Program-made: the position numbers and the translations under genes
Shown: one piece after another, positions 61,593 to 64,000 of the stretch
Position numbering within the stretch: the first letter of the stretch is position 1
Layout of the letters: each line of letters opens with the position of its first letter
The notes under the pieces: generated by a model
Told to the model about the DNA's origin: nothing
Database searches by the model: none
What the model saw: only the letters and a program-made list of their open reading frames with translations
Origin: Candidatus Ribeiella danica
Lineage (GTDB): Bacteria > Chloroflexota > Chloroflexia > Chloroflexales > Roseiflexaceae
Assembly: GCA_016717335.1 (NCBI GenBank)
Contig: JADKFS010000003.1
Coordinates: forward strand, 434,001-498,000
Reading direction: 5' to 3'
Length of the DNA: 64,000 nt

Positions 61593-61633
61593 GGCCTCGG
61601 GGTGCGATCGCTACGCGACCGCACCCCGAGGCC
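61593..61633. repeat. Long near-perfect hairpin
   Basis: GGCCTCGGGGTGCGATCGC, loop TAC, then the complement with one mismatch (ending GAGGCC). It lies downstream of the DegS-like kinase gene, with a GGGAGGGCGGGCAG tract after it. The same 3-base-loop design is used in the paired-hairpin family. Confidence 0.85.
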
Positions 61634-61692
61634 TGAAAAGATGCCCCCTCCCCGCGTTTGGGAGGGCGGGCAGCCTGCAATCTGCAGTTGCA

Positions 61693-62748
61693 TTAGGGCG
61701 CCGGGACGACCGCGGCCACGCGCGTGCCGCGGCCCACGGCGCTTTCGATCCCGAACTCGCCGCGCAGCAGCGCCTCGGCCTGCTGGCGCAGCGTCTCGAT
61801 GCCCAGGTTGCGCCGGCCGCTCTCCTCGGAGAGCACCTCGTTGACGTGGAAGCCAGCGCCGTCGTCCTCGACCGAGACGTGGATGCTGCCGCCGCTGTTG
61901 TCGAGCAGCACGCGCGCCTGGCTCGCGTTGGCGTGCCGCACGACGTTGTTGAGCGCCTCCTGGATGAAGCGAAACAGCGCGACCTCGTAGTGGCTCGGCA
62001 GCCGGGCATCCATATTCTGGACCGTCAGGTTGACCTCGAGCTTGTTCTTGTCGCCGAACTGCTGGACATAGCGCCGCAGTGTTGGGACCAGGCCGAGATC
62101 GTCGAGGATCATCGGCCGCAGGTCGAAGATAAAGCGGCGGGTATCCTGCAGCGACGTATTGATCGCGCTCTTGAGCGCGCTCAGCTCGGCGCGGGCCTGC
62201 TCGATATCGCGGTCGAGCAGGCGCTGGCAGATCTCCGCGCGCAGCACCAGGTTGCTCATCGACTGGGCCGGCCCGTCGTGCATCTGCAGCGAGATGCGCA
62301 GGCGCTCCTTCTCCTGCGCCTCGATGATGCTGGCGATCCGATCGCCGCCCTCGTCGAGCGCGCGGCGCGCCCCACCAGTGTCGAACGCCATCAGCGGCTC
62401 CAGCGCGCCGGCGATCTCGAACAGCTGGCTCTGGCGGGCCTTGAGCGCCTGTTGGCGGAACTGCAGCTGCTCGAGCTGGCTGCGCATCATCAGCAGGCGC
62501 ATCTGCACCTCCTGCGCCGATGTGTAGAAGTTCTTGATATCGGCCTTGCTGTACTTCTCGAGGTTGACCTCGAGGTCGCGCAGCCGGTTCGCGACGGTCA
62601 TCTCGCGCTGGGCCAGCTTCTCGACCTCGGTGCTGGTCTGCCGCAGCAGCGTCTCCAGCTCGCTGAGATCCCGGCGCGTCTTCTCGAGGTCGGCGTTGAT
62701 CGAGCCGTGAAGTTCTTCCAGTTTCTGTTGCGCTTCGCTCGCTGCCAC
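61693..62748 (-). CDS. DegS-like cytoplasmic sensor histidine kinase
   Basis: 351 residues. The N-terminal ~150 residues form a long coiled-coil sensor as in DegS ('LEKTRRDLSELETLLRQTST', 'EKYSKADIKNFYTSAQEVQM'). HisKA_3 follows, with the phospho-His in 'ISLQMHDGPAQSMSNLVLR', then a HATPase domain ('IQEALNNVVRHANA', 'VEDDGAGFHV', 'RNLGIETLRQQAEALLRGE'). The start is GTG 62748, preceded by AGGGAGATC. No NarL/DegU-type response regulator is adjacent in the window. Confidence 0.93.
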   Translation of the reverse strand: MAASEAQQKLEELHGSINADLEKTRRDLSELETLLRQTSTEVEKLAQREMTVANRLRDLEVNLEKYSKADIKNFYTSAQEVQMRLLMMRSQLEQLQFRQQALKARQSQLFEIAGALEPLMAFDTGGARRALDEGGDRIASIIEAQEKERLRISLQMHDGPAQSMSNLVLRAEICQRLLDRDIEQARAELSALKSAINTSLQDTRRFIFDLRPMILDDLGLVPTLRRYVQQFGDKNKLEVNLTVQNMDARLPSHYEVALFRFIQEALNNVVRHANASQARVLLDNSGGSIHVSVEDDGAGFHVNEVLSEESGRRNLGIETLRQQAEALLRGEFGIESAVGRGTRVAAVVPAP

Positions 62749-62857
62749 GGCGGATCTCCCTTACTGCATAGCTACAATTGGCATGCAAATTATAGCATAC
62801 CTGCTGTGCGGCGTACCTTCAGACCCTTCCCCTGCCAGGGGAAGAAAAGGAATCTAG

Positions 62858-63180
62858 CGTGGTGGTGCGGTCGCCGGGTGCCCTCTGGGCGTGACCGCAC
62901 CACCACGCCGACAAGAATCCCCTCTCTCCCAATGGCTTTTGGGGGTAGGTTTTTTCTGCAGCGCATGCTGATGCCCCGCAGGCCCTCACCCCCTGCCCCC
63001 TCTCCCGCCGGGAGAGGGGGAATTATTGGCTCGGCACGGAGTTTCGGCGGAGCCGAAACTCCGTGCCGAGCTACCATTTCCCCGCCCCTGGCAGGGGCAG
63101 GGGGTGGGGTGATCGGGCGCACGGTGACGCCATACACAAGAAAACCTACCCCGAAAGTCTCCCAATGGGAGAGGGGGGTA
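62858..63180. repeat. Cluster of hairpins and a dispersed repeat
   Basis: CGTGGTGGTGCGGTC and its perfect complement (62858-62907, 20-base loop); GGGAGAGGGGG/CCCCCTCTCCC-type blocks near 62930-63020; GCTCGGCACGGAGTTTCGGC with loop GGA and a perfect 20-base complement (63029-63071); then a copy (63073-63180) of the repeat at 2953-3058, sharing GCACGGTGACGCCATACACA. No gene seen from 62749 to 63222. Confidence 0.85.
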
Positions 63181-63222
63181 GGCGGGTCAGGGCAAACAGC
63201 CCGCTCCTCACGCAAAAATGGA

Positions 63223-63251
63223 TTGCACCCGCGCCATGCGCATGTTATAAT
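63223..63251 (+). promoter_or_regulatory. Promoter of the T-box leader
   Basis: TTGCAC (63223-63228), 17 bases, perfect TATAAT (63246-63251). Start of transcription expected near 63258. Confidence 0.85.
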
Positions 63252-63257
63252 CGGCGC

Positions 63258-63620
63258 AACGACAGCGAGGGAGACGAAGGCCGAGGCCAGCTTCCAGAGA
63301 GCCGCCGGTCGCTGCGAGGCGGCAGCCGGGCGCGCGCCTGTTCCACTCCTGAGTCGCCGGGGAAACTGCCTCAGAACAAAGAATTAAGAGCAGCACAAGC
63401 GGATAGCCAGTCTTCTTGTTCGTTGTTCCCAGCTCTTTGCTCGGCAGCCCAACCCACGCCGGGCGCGCCCGTTACAGCGCATCCGCGCAAGTGTCACCCG
63501 CCGCCGCTTCGATACGTGGCGGGCCTGATGCCAGCGCGATCGAGGCCGCACAATACACGTCGCGGCGAACGAAGGTGGCACCACGGGAAGCAGCAGCCTC
63601 TCGTCCTTCATGAAGTGAAG
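63258..63620 (+). promoter_or_regulatory. T-box riboswitch leader
   Basis: Stem I features are visible: CCAGAGAGCCGCCGG (AGAGAG motif), GCTGCGAGGCGGCA (distal loop) and CACTCCTGAGTCGCC at the 3' base. The T-box antiterminator core is GAACGAAGGTGGCACCACGG at 63568-63587, followed by TCTCGTCCTTC. The specifier triplet is most likely TCC (serine) because it is followed by A as in known T-boxes; TTC (Phe) is the alternative. T-boxes bind uncharged tRNA and switch on amino-acid-related genes. After the antiterminator the sequence turns into simple repeats, and a Nudix gene, not a tRNA synthetase, follows. Confidence 0.85.
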
Positions 63621-63737
63621 AGCAGCCAGTGAAGAGTGAAGAGTTGCAGGATATGCCAACTCGTAGCTCGTAGCTCGCAGCTCGTCGCTCCGGAGGGCGG
63701 GGGGTGTTTTGATTCCTTGGCTTGGACGGGAGCGCTG

Positions 63738-64000
63738 ATGAGCATTCTACGAATCGTCGAGCAGGCGACGCTCAGCCCGCTCTACGCGCTGACGATGCAG
63801 CTGCGCGCGCTTGCCTGGGCGCTGCGGCGGCCGATGCTGGTAGGAGTGCGCGCGCTGATCGTCCGCGATGGGGCTGCGCTGCTGATCCGCCACCGCTGGG
63901 GGCAGACCCCCTGGGCGCTGCCGGGCGGCGGCGTCGAGCGCTTCGAGCGGCTCGACGAGGCCGCCCGCCGCGAGGCCGCCGAGGAGACCGGGGCGCCCGT
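63738..64000 (+). CDS. Nudix hydrolase, cut by the window end
   Basis: At least 87 residues. The Nudix box is complete: 'GGGVERFERLDEAARREAAE' and 'ETGA' fit G-x5-E-x7-R-E-U-x-E-E-x-G-U. 'LVGVRALIVRDGAALLIRHR' is the preceding strand pair, and 'WALPGGG' leads into the box. Such enzymes hydrolyse nucleoside diphosphates linked to another group. The ATG at 63738 follows GGGAGCGCTG. The C-terminus lies outside the window. It lies about 120 bases downstream of the T-box leader. Confidence 0.93.
   Translation, partial: MSILRIVEQATLSPLYALTMQLRALAWALRRPMLVGVRALIVRDGAALLIRHRWGQTPWALPGGGVERFERLDEAARREAAEETGAP

Noticed and set aside
62790..63215. Open frames across the 62.8-63.2 kb gap
   Set aside because: They run through perfect hairpins and a dispersed repeat, with no ribosome sites or family motifs.

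Overview
The window is GC-rich, gene-dense DNA with sigma70-type promoters and Shine-Dalgarno sites. Gene content points to a member of the phylum Chloroflexota, most likely Chloroflexales (Roseiflexus/Kouleothrix-like). This is an inference from the mix of SARP/NB-ARC regulators, DegS-like kinases, a Flp pilin, an MttB-type methyltransferase cluster, and intergenic spaces full of short tandem repeats and perfect hairpins. No rRNA, tRNA, CRISPR array, prophage or intact insertion sequence was found.

Layout. 0-7 kb: minus-strand housekeeping and accessory genes (AHSA1-like protein, GNAT acetyltransferase, secreted dienelactone hydrolase, EAL-domain protein, M1 metallopeptidase with an apparent frameshift), then about 590 bp of G-rich repeats. 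7.1-17.5 kb: a coherent plus-strand one-carbon cluster: IclR regulator, formate-THF ligase, pyrrolysine-free MttB homologue, MetV, MetF, methyl-THF methyltransferase, corrinoid protein, and corrinoid-reactivating ferredoxin/ASKHA protein. Together they could move a methyl group from an N-methyl (or similar) substrate onto a corrinoid protein, then to tetrahydrofolate, and oxidise it towards formate with ATP gain. 17.7-18.2 kb: DinB-like protein. 18.5-32.5 kb: a surface-polysaccharide locus with an ABC-2 exporter, glycosyltransferase and sulfotransferase fusion proteins, a GT39-like membrane protein with an internal stop, and two ABC exporter half-transporters. 32.5-40 kb: aldo/keto reductase, a GNAT remnant, an MFS transporter and a giant SARP-hydrolase-NB-ARC regulator. 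40-43.9 kb: lipoprotein, selenium-binding protein/methanethiol oxidase homologue, and a His-rich membrane protein. 43.9-47.7 kb: the conserved ffh-rpsP-khpA-rimM operon, followed by a phosphatidylserine decarboxylase-like protein lacking its pyruvoyl serine. 47.8-54 kb: SLC13-type transporter, orphan histidine kinase, a candidate small RNA, a SWIM zinc-finger protein, GDPD and a ROK kinase. 54.5-64 kb: PP2C phosphatase, MutL, a DtxR-type regulator divergent from an FTR1 iron permease, Flp pilin, a DegS-like kinase, a T-box leader and a Nudix hydrolase cut by the window end.

The two strongest themes are the methyl-transfer cluster and the non-coding DNA. The non-coding DNA includes a 94-bp dispersed repeat in three copies, paired-hairpin elements with compensatory changes, 8-bp tandem arrays around the methyl cluster, and a T-box whose expression platform looks disrupted by simple repeats. 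All functional assignments are by eye from motifs and context; no database search was run.
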